Shown here: piece by piece, positions 42,533 to 52,379 of the stretch
Position numbering within the stretch: position 1 is the stretch's first letter
Layout of the letters: each line of letters opens with the position of its first letter
Origin: Vibrio cyclitrophicus
GTDB lineage: Bacteria > Pseudomonadota > Gammaproteobacteria > Enterobacterales > Vibrionaceae
Length of the DNA: 64,000 bases
Direction of reading: 5' to 3'
Assembly (NCBI GenBank): GCA_023206055.1
Contig: CP065366.1
Span: 2,356,001-2,420,000, forward strand
Made by a program: the position numbers and the translations under genes
Notes under the pieces: generated by a model
Databases searched by the model: none
What the model was told of the DNA's origin: nothing
What the model saw: the letters and a program-made list of their open reading frames with translations, nothing else

Positions 42533-45500
42533 TTAAGCCTCTGTTACTTCACTCTCTGGCTCACGAATGGGATCAATACGCACAGCCGCCACCTTAAACT
42601 CAGGGATCTTGGCATGCGGATCCGTCGCTGTCGTAGTCAAACGGTTCACTGGAGACTCCACGAAATGGAATGGAATAAATACCACGCCTTTTTGCATTCG
42701 CTTAGTGACAAACGCCGCGATTTCTATTTCACCACGACGTGTTGATACTTTAAGCATCTGACCATTCGAGATACCTAACGCCTCAGCATCATGAACACTC
42801 ACCATAGCACCCGGCCCTGCTAAGTTATCCAGTCCTTTAGTTTTACGTGTCATGGTACCGGTATGGAATTGCTCTAAAATACGACCAGTTGTCAGTACTA
42901 ATGGATATTCTGCGTCTGGAAGTTCTGCAGCGTATCTAAACGGAATCGCCTCCATTTGACCACGCCCACGCGTAAATTGGGTCTGGTGCATGATACGTGT
43001 GCCATCTGGGTTGTTCTTATTACTTGGCCATTGCACGCCGTTGACCGTAATGTTCTCCCAACGTAAACCACCATATTGCGGTGTGACGCGAGCAATCTCA
43101 TTGGTAATGTCGGCAACTGAATCGTAGCTCCAACCGCCGCCCATTGCATTAGCCAGCAATTGGATAATCACCCAATCCTCTTTCGCGTCACCTGGTGGCA
43201 ATACCGCAGGGTTAATACGCTGAACACGTCGCTCGGTATTGGTAAAGTGACCAGACTTCTCGGCGAACGAGCAAGACGGTAAAACCACATTGGCATACTG
43301 TGCCGTTTCGGTTAAGAAGATGTCTTGAACGACAAGGAAATCCAACGCTTCAATTCCTTCAATCACGTGCGCTTGGTTTGGATCACTGAGCACTGGATTT
43401 TCGCCCATCACGTATAAACCACGTACATCACGGTGACACGCCGCATCAATAATCTCTGTGAGCGTTAAACCCGTTTCAGCAGGCAAATCAGCAACGCCCC
43501 ACTCCATCGCAAACTTTTGACGAACCATTGGGTTATACACTTTCTGATAACCCGGCAGATTGTTTGGCAACGCGCCCATATCACATGCACCTTGCACGTT
43601 AGATTGACCACGTAATGGGTTGATACCACCACCTTCAATACCAATGTTGCCGCATAAGAGTTGCAGGTTAGCAATTGAGCGAACGTTGTCGTGCCCTGTG
43701 GTGTGTTGCGTAATGCCCATTGAGTAATACACCGCAGTGCGTTCCGCAGTACCAATCAAACGCGCCATCGCGAAGATATCTTCCGCTTTCACCCCAGTAA
43801 CCAGTTCGACCTTATCCAAGGAATAGCTCGGTGACATCACCTCTTGCAACAAGGTATCAAAGCCATCAACTCGATCTTCGATATAATCTTGATCATACCA
43901 ACCGTGCTTGATGATTTGCTGCATCACACCGTTGATCAACATTACGTCAGTACCCGGTCGATGCGCTAAGTAAAGTTCAGCATGATCGGCAATATCGATC
44001 CTTTTTGGATCGGCGACAATAAGACGAGCACCACCATGCCTCACCGCTTGCTTGATATGCGAACCAATAATGGGGTGCGCCGAAGTGGTGTCTGATCCAA
44101 TAATGAAGATCACATCTGAGTGCTTAATACTCGGAATATCATTGGTCATCGCTCCACTGCCCAGAGAAGCTTCAAGCCCAGTTACGGTTGAAGCGTGGCA
44201 AAGACGAGCGCAGTGGTCGACGTTGTTGGTTCCAAGCTCACGGCGGATGAATTTTTGGAAAGCATAGTTGTCTTCGTTGGTGGTTTTAGCCGATGAGAAA
44301 CCCGCTAGAGCGTTGCTGCCAAAGCCTTGTTTAATCGCAGTAAATTTATCAGCGATCAATTTAATCGCTTCATCCCAACTTGCGGGTTGTAGCCAGCCAT
44401 CTTTGCGGATTAATGGTGTGGTTAAACGCGCATCGCTGCCCACAAAATCGAAACCAAACCGCCCTTTCACACACAACATCCCCTCATTGACCGGAGAGTC
44501 CCCGCCATCGATATAACGGATTTTGTTCTTTGCTTCATCAACATGCATGGTGAGCTTGCAACCCACACCACAATAGGTGCAGATGGTATCGACTTTCTTG
44601 AGTAGGTCTGTGTCTCCCTGCTTTCTATCACGAGCATCCACCATCGCGCCGGTTGGGCATGCCTGAACGCATGAACCACATTGAACACAGTTAGAATCGC
44701 CCATTAAGGTCTTATCGGCTCCGAAGTTAGGACGACACTCAGGCCTTGACGCAGGTTTACCATCTGATTGGTTCATGAAGCTTAAAACGCCATGAACATT
44801 CTGTTCACGACACGCTTGAATACACTGACCGCAACTGATGCAGCGATTGGCATCAAAAATGATGAATTCAGAGCTGTCATCAACCGCGAATTTTTGTCTT
44901 GTTAAACCGACCTTAGTTTCTTCCGCGCGAATCGCTTGCCAACTGTCGTTAGAAGCCACATCGATTTTGTATTCTGGATGCGTTTGCGTTGCCTCGTATT
45001 CAGTCGAATAGTCTCGTAGGTAGCAATCGGTATTGGCTTGGCAGCCACATTCTAGGCATCTTGCTGCTTCCGCAATTGCATCAGCATTATCAAATCCTGT
45101 TTCTACTTCATCGAAGCTTTGCTCACGTTGTTCTGGGGTGAGCTCTGGCATGATTTTACGCGCCATACGTTGTATGGACTGGTATTGCTCAGGATCCACC
45201 GCTTTTAGCTGCTTGTGCTTTCTTGAATTAAACGGTTTAGCCGGAATGTTTTCCATATCACCATGGAAAAAGCGGTCGATCGCTTGCGCAGCAACTCGGC
45301 CATCCCCCACGGCTTCGACAGCGGTTGCTGGGCCACGTCGGAAGTCGCCAATACTGAAGATATTGCCTGTTCCCGTGTGCATGGTTTGCGGATCGGCATC
45401 AGCGGTATTCCAACGAGTAAGAGGAATCTCAATCTCTTCATTGTCCATAAAGCTCAGATCAGGCTTTTGCGACACGGCAGCAATCACGGTATCGAAATCC

Positions 45501-46762
45501 TCAACAAAAAACTCACCCGTCGGTTTTGGGCTACGACGACCAGAAGCATCCGCGGGGCCAAGCGCCATGCGTTCTAAGCGGATTTCAGATACATGACCAT
45601 TCTCATCAGCAATATTTTCAGCAGGGTTGGTCAAGAAATGGAATTTGACGCCTTCATGTTCAGCCTCTTCGATTTCGTAATCTTCCGCCGGCATCTCATC
45701 TCGTGTTCGTCGATAAATTAGCGTGGTATCAGCACCATCACGAACTGCGGTTCGAGCGCAATCAATCGCGGTATTACCACCGCCAATGACAGCGACCTTT
45801 TTACCCGTGATGTATTGTTTATCGGTGACATAGTCCTTTAAATAATCGACGCCAAGGTAACAACCTGCTAAATCACTTCCGGCGTAATTCATCTCAACGG
45901 CTTGTGATGCACCAACCGCTAAACAAACCGCATCGAAGTCGTTGCTTAAATCAGACAATGTAAAATCAACGCCCAACTTTTTGTCACACTCTACAGACAT
46001 CCCGTTACGACACATCAGCTCGATTTCTTTGTCTAGAATCGACTTAGGTAAACGGTATTCAGGGATACCATAACGCAACCAACCACCAGCCTTAGGCATC
46101 GATTCATATACACTGACATCGTAACCCTCATTCGACAAGTAATAGCCTGCGGTAAGGCCACCAGGGCCACTACCGACAATTGCAATGCTCTTGCCTTTGT
46201 TTGGCTTCTTCGTAGGCATATAGCTTTCTTGAGCGGCTAAGTCCGCATCGGCAGCGTGACGTTTGAGTTGGCGAATCGCGATGGATTCATCGACTAAGTT
46301 ACGACGACATTCGGTTTCACAGAAAGCAGGACACACACGACCAATTGAAAGCGGCATTGGCAATGTCTTTTTGATCACTTCAATCGCTTTGATGTGATCA
46401 TTTTGAGCAATATGGTGCAGGTAAGATTGGATATCGACCCCAGCAGGACAGGCAGTTTGGCATGGCGCCTCACAGTCAGCGTAGTGATCGGTCATGATGC
46501 GATTCAACGCTTCTTGTCGATGATTCGTTAGCTGTTTTGACTGAGTGGTAATATTCAACCCATTAGACACTTCAAGCTCACAAGAGCGAGTAACACCAAC
46601 GCCATCAACTTCAACGACACACAAATCACACGGTACTTTATCCGCTGTTTTGTTCAAACCACATAAAGATGGGATCTCCAAACCACATGTTTTTGCCGCT
46701 TCAAGAACGGTTTGTCCTTGCTCGACGATTCGATATTTCCCATCAATAACGATTTGAATCAT
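42533..46762 (-). CDS. Formate dehydrogenase alpha subunit fused to a glutamate-synthase-type flavoprotein
   Basis: 1409 residues. Order: 2Fe-2S ferredoxin domain (Cys34, 45, 48, 61); an N-terminal GltD-like 4Fe-4S region (Cys97, 101, 105 and 144, 148, 152); FAD site GSGPGGLTAG (197-206) and NAD(P) site VIGGGNTAIDCAR (about 330); two ferredoxin 4Fe-4S motifs (CISCGQCIQACREQ and CVQCGSCVQACPTG, about 640-700); then the molybdopterin catalytic subunit with CTYCGVGCKL, CVKGRFGFDFV and ARLCHASTVTGLE, where the Mo ligand is Cys and not selenocysteine. The C-terminus is the molybdopterin dinucleotide-binding domain. One chain could move electrons from formate to NAD(P) through its own flavin. No fdhD or fdhE is adjacent. 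Confidence 0.92.
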   Translation of the reverse strand: MIQIVIDGKYRIVEQGQTVLEAAKTCGLEIPSLCGLNKTADKVPCDLCVVEVDGVGVTRSCELEVSNGLNITTQSKQLTNHRQEALNRIMTDHYADCEAPCQTACPAGVDIQSYLHHIAQNDHIKAIEVIKKTLPMPLSIGRVCPAFCETECRRNLVDESIAIRQLKRHAADADLAAQESYMPTKKPNKGKSIAIVGSGPGGLTAGYYLSNEGYDVSVYESMPKAGGWLRYGIPEYRLPKSILDKEIELMCRNGMSVECDKKLGVDFTLSDLSNDFDAVCLAVGASQAVEMNYAGSDLAGCYLGVDYLKDYVTDKQYITGKKVAVIGGGNTAIDCARTAVRDGADTTLIYRRTRDEMPAEDYEIEEAEHEGVKFHFLTNPAENIADENGHVSEIRLERMALGPADASGRRSPKPTGEFFVEDFDTVIAAVSQKPDLSFMDNEEIEIPLTRWNTADADPQTMHTGTGNIFSIGDFRRGPATAVEAVGDGRVAAQAIDRFFHGDMENIPAKPFNSRKHKQLKAVDPEQYQSIQRMARKIMPELTPEQREQSFDEVETGFDNADAIAEAARCLECGCQANTDCYLRDYSTEYEATQTHPEYKIDVASNDSWQAIRAEETKVGLTRQKFAVDDSSEFIIFDANRCISCGQCIQACREQNVHGVLSFMNQSDGKPASRPECRPNFGADKTLMGDSNCVQCGSCVQACPTGAMVDARDRKQGDTDLLKKVDTICTYCGVGCKLTMHVDEAKNKIRYIDGGDSPVNEGMLCVKGRFGFDFVGSDARLTTPLIRKDGWLQPASWDEAIKLIADKFTAIKQGFGSNALAGFSSAKTTNEDNYAFQKFIRRELGTNNVDHCARLCHASTVTGLEASLGSGAMTNDIPSIKHSDVIFIIGSDTTSAHPIIGSHIKQAVRHGGARLIVADPKRIDIADHAELYLAHRPGTDVMLINGVMQQIIKHGWYDQDYIEDRVDGFDTLLQEVMSPSYSLDKVELVTGVKAEDIFAMARLIGTAERTAVYYSMGITQHTTGHDNVRSIANLQLLCGNIGIEGGGINPLRGQSNVQGACDMGALPNNLPGYQKVYNPMVRQKFAMEWGVADLPAETGLTLTEIIDAACHRDVRGLYVMGENPVLSDPNQAHVIEGIEALDFLVVQDIFLTETAQYANVVLPSCSFAEKSGHFTNTERRVQRINPAVLPPGDAKEDWVIIQLLANAMGGGWSYDSVADITNEIARVTPQYGGLRWENITVNGVQWPSNKNNPDGTRIMHQTQFTRGRGQMEAIPFRYAAELPDAEYPLVLTTGRILEQFHTGTMTRKTKGLDNLAGPGAMVSVHDAEALGISNGQMLKVSTRRGEIEIAAFVTKRMQKGVVFIPFHFVESPVNRLTTTATDPHAKIPEFKVAAVRIDPIREPESEVTEA

Positions 46763-46997
46763 ACCTAGGCCCTACCTTTACCTTTCGCACACGCGAGTTA
46801 TCAATAATTAAAATTTAAGTAATACAATATTATTAATATTATTAAATCTATGTCATTACCATACATTATTTGTGGTTTTGTGCGTGTGACCTCAAACAAG
46901 TTCCATTGATAATAACCATAAGGTATGAGTGGTCTTATCACTATCAACGAGAGGATTAAGAGGGAGTTGTTCTGTTGTAGATGTTAGATTCAAGGTA
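46763..46997. promoter_or_regulatory. Gap between formate dehydrogenase and the muk operon end
   Basis: About 235 AT-rich bases that must hold the formate dehydrogenase promoter. I see no clear activator site, RNA gene or ORF. A TATTATTAATATTATTAAAT stretch near 46829 is very AT-rich. Confidence 0.4.
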
Positions 46998-47026
46998 CAA
47001 AAAAGCCCCTATTGATTAGGGGCTTT
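46998..47026 (-). terminator. Terminator of the mukFEB operon
   Basis: AAAGCCCCTA (47002-47011) and TAGGGGCTTT (47017-47026) form a perfect 10-bp stem with a 5-base loop, then TTTTGTACC on the minus strand. About 90 bases past the mukB stop. Confidence 0.88.
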
Positions 47027-47055
47027 GAACAAATATCATTGAATCACTTTCGAGC

Positions 47056-47135
47056 TTATAGCTGCGCTATCAAGGTTATAGCTCAGCTATCAAAGTTATT
47101 GCTCAGCTATCAAGCTTATTACTCAGCTTCTTCAA
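47056..47135 (-). repeat. 20-bp tandem repeat across the mukB stop codon
   Basis: Four copies with an exact 20-bp period start at 47056, 47076, 47096 and 47116; each has the core TTATwGCTcAGCTATCAAgs or a variant. The fourth, at the end of mukB, is the most divergent after its first 12 bases. Read on the minus strand, each copy has GCTGAGyWATAA-like text, so the gene's terminal Ala-Glu-stop codons appear several times. Confidence 0.85.
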
Positions 47136-50100
47136 TAAGCTCTTGAACTGGAGATACCGGTCTGTTTTGAGCAAAACCGCGCAAGCCAACAACATGTACG
47201 TGCTCGTGATCTTTGAAGACCTTACGAACCAGTTTATACGTTGTACCTTTCTCAGGGCTGATGTTCTCTGGTGCTGCAATCAGAAGTTGCATACCTAAAC
47301 GGTCACACAGCTCGAACAAAGTAGAGATAGATTTCGCATCCAGACGGGCTGCTTCATCGAGGAACAACAAACGACATGGAACAATGTCTTTGCTACGAAG
47401 TCGACGAGACTCTTCTTCCCAGCTCTGAACAACCATCAGTAGGATAGATTGACCGGTACCGATCGCTTCACCGGTAGACAGTGCGCCCGATTCCGCTTGT
47501 AACCAACCATCTGAACCACGGTTAACTTCAACACTTAGCTCTAGGTAGTTACGGTAATCGAGTAGCTCTTCACCCAAAACTTGCGGAGAACGTTGACCCA
47601 TATCGATATGTGGGTTCACACGTTGGAACAACTTCGCCATCGCTTCTGAGAAGGTAAAGCGCGTTGATTCAAACAAGTCTTTATGTTGTTCTTGTTGAGT
47701 CGCTAACCCTGATAGCAAGATCTCGTGGCTTTCACGGATCTTAACGTTCAGACGTACGCCCTTAACCTGACCAAAGTAAATGTTCGACAAGCCTTGGTTC
47801 AGCATTCGAATACGGTTCTGCTCACGTTGAATCGTCTTCTTAATGATGCTTGCTACCGACTCAGAGCTGATCGCGAGGCGGTTTTCACGCTGGGTCAGCT
47901 CTTCAGTTAGTCGAGCTAGTTCAACTTCCATCTCTTCGATTGCTTCAACCGGATCATCCGTATGAATGATGTCTTGGCGAATACGCTCACGAAGGTGCTG
48001 GTAAACCGCAATGTAGAACAGAACCTTACGCTCTGGATGTGCGTTGTCTTCCGATAGACGCAGCGAATCACGTAAGTCGTCATTGTCAGCCACTGCTAAA
48101 CGCAGTGCACCCAGTGATTTATCCGACATTGAGCGAAGTTCGCCAGCCGTTAGATAAGCCAGTTCGCGCTTATGTAGACGACGTTCAACGTCATTCTCAC
48201 GAGCTAAACGTAGGACTGAACACCAACCTGCTTTTGCTGCAACCACGAAGGTACGAAGCTCGGTGTACTCTTTCTGTACTTTCTTAAGACGCTTAGCTAA
48301 CGCTTTCATCTCAAGTTCAGTTGAAGTAATAGTACGCTCGTATTCGCTCTTGCGGCTACGAGAAGTGTGCAGACGCTCTTGAAGCTCGTCACGACGACGT
48401 ACAGCGCGCTCTTCAGCACCTTCATCAGCGTTAACACCGAACTCTTGAAGCTCTTGCTTGAACTCTTGAACAGTCTCTTGCTTCGCTTGGTGCGAGCTCT
48501 TCAGTGCTGCCAATACTTGGTTGTATTGGTTCATCTGTTCACGAGCTTGCTTTAAGCCATCACGGCCTTTAGCTCGAGCTTGTTCAGCTTGCACCAATTT
48601 CGCTTTTAATTGCTCGCTCAGTTCGCTGCTCTTGTTGAGCAAATCAACAGAGTCTGCGTAAGCAAAATAGTGACGACGCTCAATCAAATCAGACAGCGCG
48701 AACACTCTGCCTTTTAGGCTTTGTAGCGCGTTATCTGCTTGACGATATTCTGCTTCCAAAGTTTCGAATTGTTCTGGGTCAGCGTCAAGTGCAGATACAA
48801 TTTGCTCTAGTGAAGTAAGCGCTTTACCGTGAGTGTTCAAGTAAGACTTAGCTTCGCTTAAACGCTCAAGTTGTGCTTCTAATTCAGCTAAGCGCTCAGC
48901 TAATGTTTCGTCTTCAAGAATACGAACCATTGGCGCGAGTTTGTCTAATGCACCTAGTGCCTGCTTGCTTTGTAGAAGTTGGCTACGTTGCTGCTGCTCT
49001 TTAGAGTTAAGCTCAGCCAGAGAACGAACAATTTGATTACGCTTATCACGAATCACAGCAAGTGCTTGTTCTGGGTCTGCGTTAAACGCAACATGCAGGT
49101 GCTTAGCAACAAAACTGTTGAATGCTTGGTATAGGCGATTCAGTTTCTGAGAATCGAACGCGGCTTTGGCGTGATTTTCCACAACAACATCACGCTCTTC
49201 ACGCAATATCTCTAGGCGCTGTTCACGAGCCGCACGACCAAACAATGGAATCTCAGGGAAACGAGAATAACGCATTTGACGATCGTTCAACTGAACACAG
49301 ACCGCACCTTCAAGCTCGTCGGCATTGAATGAGCTGTCATCAAACGCGTCTACATCGCCTTCAAGGATGTAAAGGTCTTCTGGACAATCATCAAGATCCA
49401 CCAGCTTCTCTTTAATGCCATCCAAATCAGAAACCACAATCGCATGACGAGCTGGGCCGTACATCGCACTGAAGTAAGGTGCATCGCCAATGGTGATGTC
49501 GTCGTAGATCTCAGAAAGCAGTACGCCACCAAGAGTGTCAGCTAGGCCTTTCAGGCGAGGATCGTTAGAACCACCAGGAGATGCTAGACGCTCGATCTCT
49601 TGCTCAAGTTCAGCTCGGCGGGTTGCCAGTTGATCTTTAGCAACCGCTTGAGACTTTTCGTCTTCAAGTACTTGCTGCATTTGAGTCATTACCGCTTGGC
49701 TATCTTCTAGCTCAGCTTCGGTTTGATCTCTCAATGCTTCAAGGGCATCGTTTGCCGTGATCCAAGCAGGAGCAATAGACTCAAGCTTTTGAATCTCTTG
49801 ATCGTGGTTTTGTTGCACACGACGTTGTTCACTTTTCGCTTCACGTAACTCTTCTTGAGCATACTCAAGCGTTTCAATTTGCATGGCATGACGTTCGCGT
49901 TCTTCGTCGAAAACCGCTTCGTCAGTCAGTGAAATGTTGTGTTGCTTTTGGTATTCAGTCGCAAGCTCTTTTGCTTGACGCTGCTGCGCTACATCGCGAG
50001 CCATGTCGCGGTGCTGAGCACGCCATTGCTGTTCGTTCTCAACAACGTGTTTTGCGTTACGACCTTTTTCTAGAGCTTGCTTAGCGCTATGAGACGCTTC

Positions 50101-51576
50101 TTTACGTTCAACGTTACCGACAATGCTCTTAACCAAAGACAGTGCTTTGTCGAACTGTGCAGAAGCTGCAGAAGACATGTCGAGCTTGTGCTTAGTAGAC
50201 AGTAACGTCTGCGTGCTTGATTCTTCTTGTGCTTTTAGCTCAGAAACCAGAGTTAATGCGCTTTCTGCGGTAATAGACTCATCACCCAGTAGCTGCTTAG
50301 TTTTCTCTAATGCTTGAACCGCTTGCTGGTATTGAAGCGCACGAGTCTGCTGAACATCCAACGCTTGTTGGTAATCAGCAAGCTGAGTTTTCAGGCTATC
50401 CACTTCTTCTTCAGTAATGGTTGCCTGCTCTTCAGCAAGAAGTACGCGTTCTTGGGCTTCTTCAACCACCATCATCTGCTCTTCTAGACGCTCATTAAGC
50501 TCTTCTAGATCTTCGCTGTAGCGAGCAATTTTCTCTTGCTGACGAAGTGCAGTTTGAACCAATTGAAGGTGATCCGAAGCCGCTTGGTAATCTTGCTCTA
50601 GCGCTGATTCTTGATCCACCAGCAGTTCGAGTTCTTCTTGAACACGATTCAACAGGTTGTTTTGATCAAGTAAGGTTTCGCGAGAACCAAACAGTTCACC
50701 ACGGAACTTCATGGTTTGATCTAACTTGTTACGACGATCGTTAGCATGGCGCATGTAGTCCGCAGCCACGTAGTTCGTAGATTCAGTGATCAAGTGTTTG
50801 AACAAATCACGATCCGACTGAGTTGTCTTGATCGCTTCTAGCGTCATGCGGTTCTCACGCAGTGCCGATTCCATATCTTGGAATGCTTTCTTCACACCAC
50901 CATTTTGCGGCAGAAGGTAGTCACGCAGAGAACGCGTAATCGCACTTGAGATACCACCGTAAAGTGATGCTTCAATTAGACGGTAGAACTTAGAACGGTC
51001 GCTGCTGTTACGCAGTTTCTTCGGGACGACACCGTACTCAAACATCTGTGAGTGATAATCAACAATCGAAGAGAATGCTTTGAAGTGTGCCCCTTCGTAT
51101 TGTGCAACTGCGGCTTTCACATCATTCAACTGACATACGCGAGCGTGGCTGTCGGAAACGTTCTGAATCAGTACATCCGTTGGTTTCACATGGCTAGGAA
51201 GGCCTTGGATAACGAACGGCTTGATGTCTACTTTCTTGTCACGACCCGCAACTTGCTGCAGTTTTACTGCAAACAACAGGCGTTGATTACGAGAGTTCAC
51301 AACATCTAGCGCCGCATAACATGCGCCAGGTTGAAGCTTACCGTAAAGGCCTTTATCACGAGATGACTGTGAGCTACCCGCTTCCGTTGTGTTACGGAAA
51401 TGCAGAAGGCTTTGGTCTGGGATCAATGCTGTGATGAATGCCGCCATTGTGGTCGACTTACCTGCACCGTTACCGCCAGAAAGCGTTGTAACCAATCCAT
51501 CAATATCAAAAGTACGTGCGAAGAAGCCGTTCCAGTTGACCATGGTTAATGATTGATACTTACCTCTTTCAATCAT
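47119..51576 (-). CDS. mukB: Chromosome partition protein MukB
   Basis: 1485 residues, an SMC-like ATPase of the MukBEF condensin found in enteric and Vibrio relatives. Walker A is GGNGAGKSTTM (residues 34-44). Two long coiled coils surround a hinge (about 650-770, with PRLKGLADTLGGVL and YGPARHAIVVSD). The C-terminal head has the signature ESGALSTGEAIGTGQSIL (in part) and Walker B LLFLDEAARLD. The complex organises and segregates chromosomes. Its ATG overlaps the mukE stop (ATGA). The last codons lie in a 20-bp tandem repeat. Confidence 0.98.
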   Translation of the reverse strand: MIERGKYQSLTMVNWNGFFARTFDIDGLVTTLSGGNGAGKSTTMAAFITALIPDQSLLHFRNTTEAGSSQSSRDKGLYGKLQPGACYAALDVVNSRNQRLLFAVKLQQVAGRDKKVDIKPFVIQGLPSHVKPTDVLIQNVSDSHARVCQLNDVKAAVAQYEGAHFKAFSSIVDYHSQMFEYGVVPKKLRNSSDRSKFYRLIEASLYGGISSAITRSLRDYLLPQNGGVKKAFQDMESALRENRMTLEAIKTTQSDRDLFKHLITESTNYVAADYMRHANDRRNKLDQTMKFRGELFGSRETLLDQNNLLNRVQEELELLVDQESALEQDYQAASDHLQLVQTALRQQEKIARYSEDLEELNERLEEQMMVVEEAQERVLLAEEQATITEEEVDSLKTQLADYQQALDVQQTRALQYQQAVQALEKTKQLLGDESITAESALTLVSELKAQEESSTQTLLSTKHKLDMSSAASAQFDKALSLVKSIVGNVERKEASHSAKQALEKGRNAKHVVENEQQWRAQHRDMARDVAQQRQAKELATEYQKQHNISLTDEAVFDEERERHAMQIETLEYAQEELREAKSEQRRVQQNHDQEIQKLESIAPAWITANDALEALRDQTEAELEDSQAVMTQMQQVLEDEKSQAVAKDQLATRRAELEQEIERLASPGGSNDPRLKGLADTLGGVLLSEIYDDITIGDAPYFSAMYGPARHAIVVSDLDGIKEKLVDLDDCPEDLYILEGDVDAFDDSSFNADELEGAVCVQLNDRQMRYSRFPEIPLFGRAAREQRLEILREERDVVVENHAKAAFDSQKLNRLYQAFNSFVAKHLHVAFNADPEQALAVIRDKRNQIVRSLAELNSKEQQQRSQLLQSKQALGALDKLAPMVRILEDETLAERLAELEAQLERLSEAKSYLNTHGKALTSLEQIVSALDADPEQFETLEAEYRQADNALQSLKGRVFALSDLIERRHYFAYADSVDLLNKSSELSEQLKAKLVQAEQARAKGRDGLKQAREQMNQYNQVLAALKSSHQAKQETVQEFKQELQEFGVNADEGAEERAVRRRDELQERLHTSRSRKSEYERTITSTELEMKALAKRLKKVQKEYTELRTFVVAAKAGWCSVLRLARENDVERRLHKRELAYLTAGELRSMSDKSLGALRLAVADNDDLRDSLRLSEDNAHPERKVLFYIAVYQHLRERIRQDIIHTDDPVEAIEEMEVELARLTEELTQRENRLAISSESVASIIKKTIQREQNRIRMLNQGLSNIYFGQVKGVRLNVKIRESHEILLSGLATQQEQHKDLFESTRFTFSEAMAKLFQRVNPHIDMGQRSPQVLGEELLDYRNYLELSVEVNRGSDGWLQAESGALSTGEAIGTGQSILLMVVQSWEEESRRLRSKDIVPCRLLFLDEAARLDAKSISTLFELCDRLGMQLLIAAPENISPEKGTTYKLVRKVFKDHEHVHVVGLRGFAQNRPVSPVQELIEEAE

Positions 51577-52379
51577 GCTTCACCTTCTACTTTTGTTTGT
51601 TCGCCGTCGTTTGACTCAAGGTCAAAGTCAGCTTGATCGTTAAAAATGTCTTGTTGACCGTTTTCATCTACACCTGCATCGACTTCTGATACAGCTTCTG
51701 CTTGCTCTTCATTCAACAAGCTGCCTTGGTTAGGCTCTTGCGTATGCACCACTGCTTCACCATCACGGATAAGACGCAGTTGAGCTTCTTTCATGTCATC
51801 GCCAACACGTACGTCAGCGCCAAAACGGAATACCGCTTCGCTGATACGGAACTTGCCCGTCTCGCCAATCGCAATCAACATGCCGATACGACGTAAGCGA
51901 CGCAGAGAAGTACGTACTTTTTCAAACAGCTTTTCTTTATCTAAGTCAGAACCAGACGCACGGTTTGTTGCGAGCTTCATGAGTTTTTTCTCATCCGCTA
52001 ACGACATCAACTCATCAAACAGCTCTTGGTTGGTGAAGATACCTTCATGAGCAAGGCGTTCTGGGCTTAGGTATAAGAAACACAACACTTTACCAACCAA
52101 CATGTCTAGCTCAGACAATACACTACGACCAATCAGAGACGTTGAACGCGGACGCAAGTAAAAGAAACCTTCCGGTGCTTTTACCAGTTCCGTATTGTAG
52201 CGTTGATAGAAATGCTGAAGCTCAACTTCAAAATCAGACAGCAACGCGTGGTTATCTAGGTCTTCGGTTGAAACATGCTTGCCTGAACGCAGCATGCTGT
52301 CTAGCGCAGGGAACAGTGGGTTCGCTATCGCTTTTACCAGTTTCTCTGGCATGTAATCATCAGTACTTGTTAATGACAT
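51573..52379 (-). CDS. mukE: Chromosome partition protein MukE
   Basis: 268 residues from the ATG at 52379, which gives a start close to that of E. coli MukE and has AAGG 10 bases upstream; a GTG at 52397 is possible but adds residues without homology. Family text: MPEKLVKAIANPLFPALDS, RAP/KAPEGFFYLRPRST, LSELDMLVGKVLCFLYLSPERLAHEGIF (in part) and FRFGADVRVGDD. The acidic C-terminal tail is longer than in E. coli. It overlaps mukF by 20 bases and mukB by 4. Confidence 0.96.
   Translation of the reverse strand: MSLTSTDDYMPEKLVKAIANPLFPALDSMLRSGKHVSTEDLDNHALLSDFEVELQHFYQRYNTELVKAPEGFFYLRPRSTSLIGRSVLSELDMLVGKVLCFLYLSPERLAHEGIFTNQELFDELMSLADEKKLMKLATNRASGSDLDKEKLFEKVRTSLRRLRRIGMLIAIGETGKFRISEAVFRFGADVRVGDDMKEAQLRLIRDGEAVVHTQEPNQGSLLNEEQAEAVSEVDAGVDENGQQDIFNDQADFDLESNDGEQTKVEGEA

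Noticed and set aside
44190..44220. Possible selenocysteine site in formate dehydrogenase
   Set aside because: The Mo-ligand position reads as a normal Cys codon (ARLCHAS); no in-frame TGA.
45033..45596. 187-codon plus-strand frame opposite formate dehydrogenase
   Set aside because: Antisense to a well-conserved coding region, with no ribosome site or domain.
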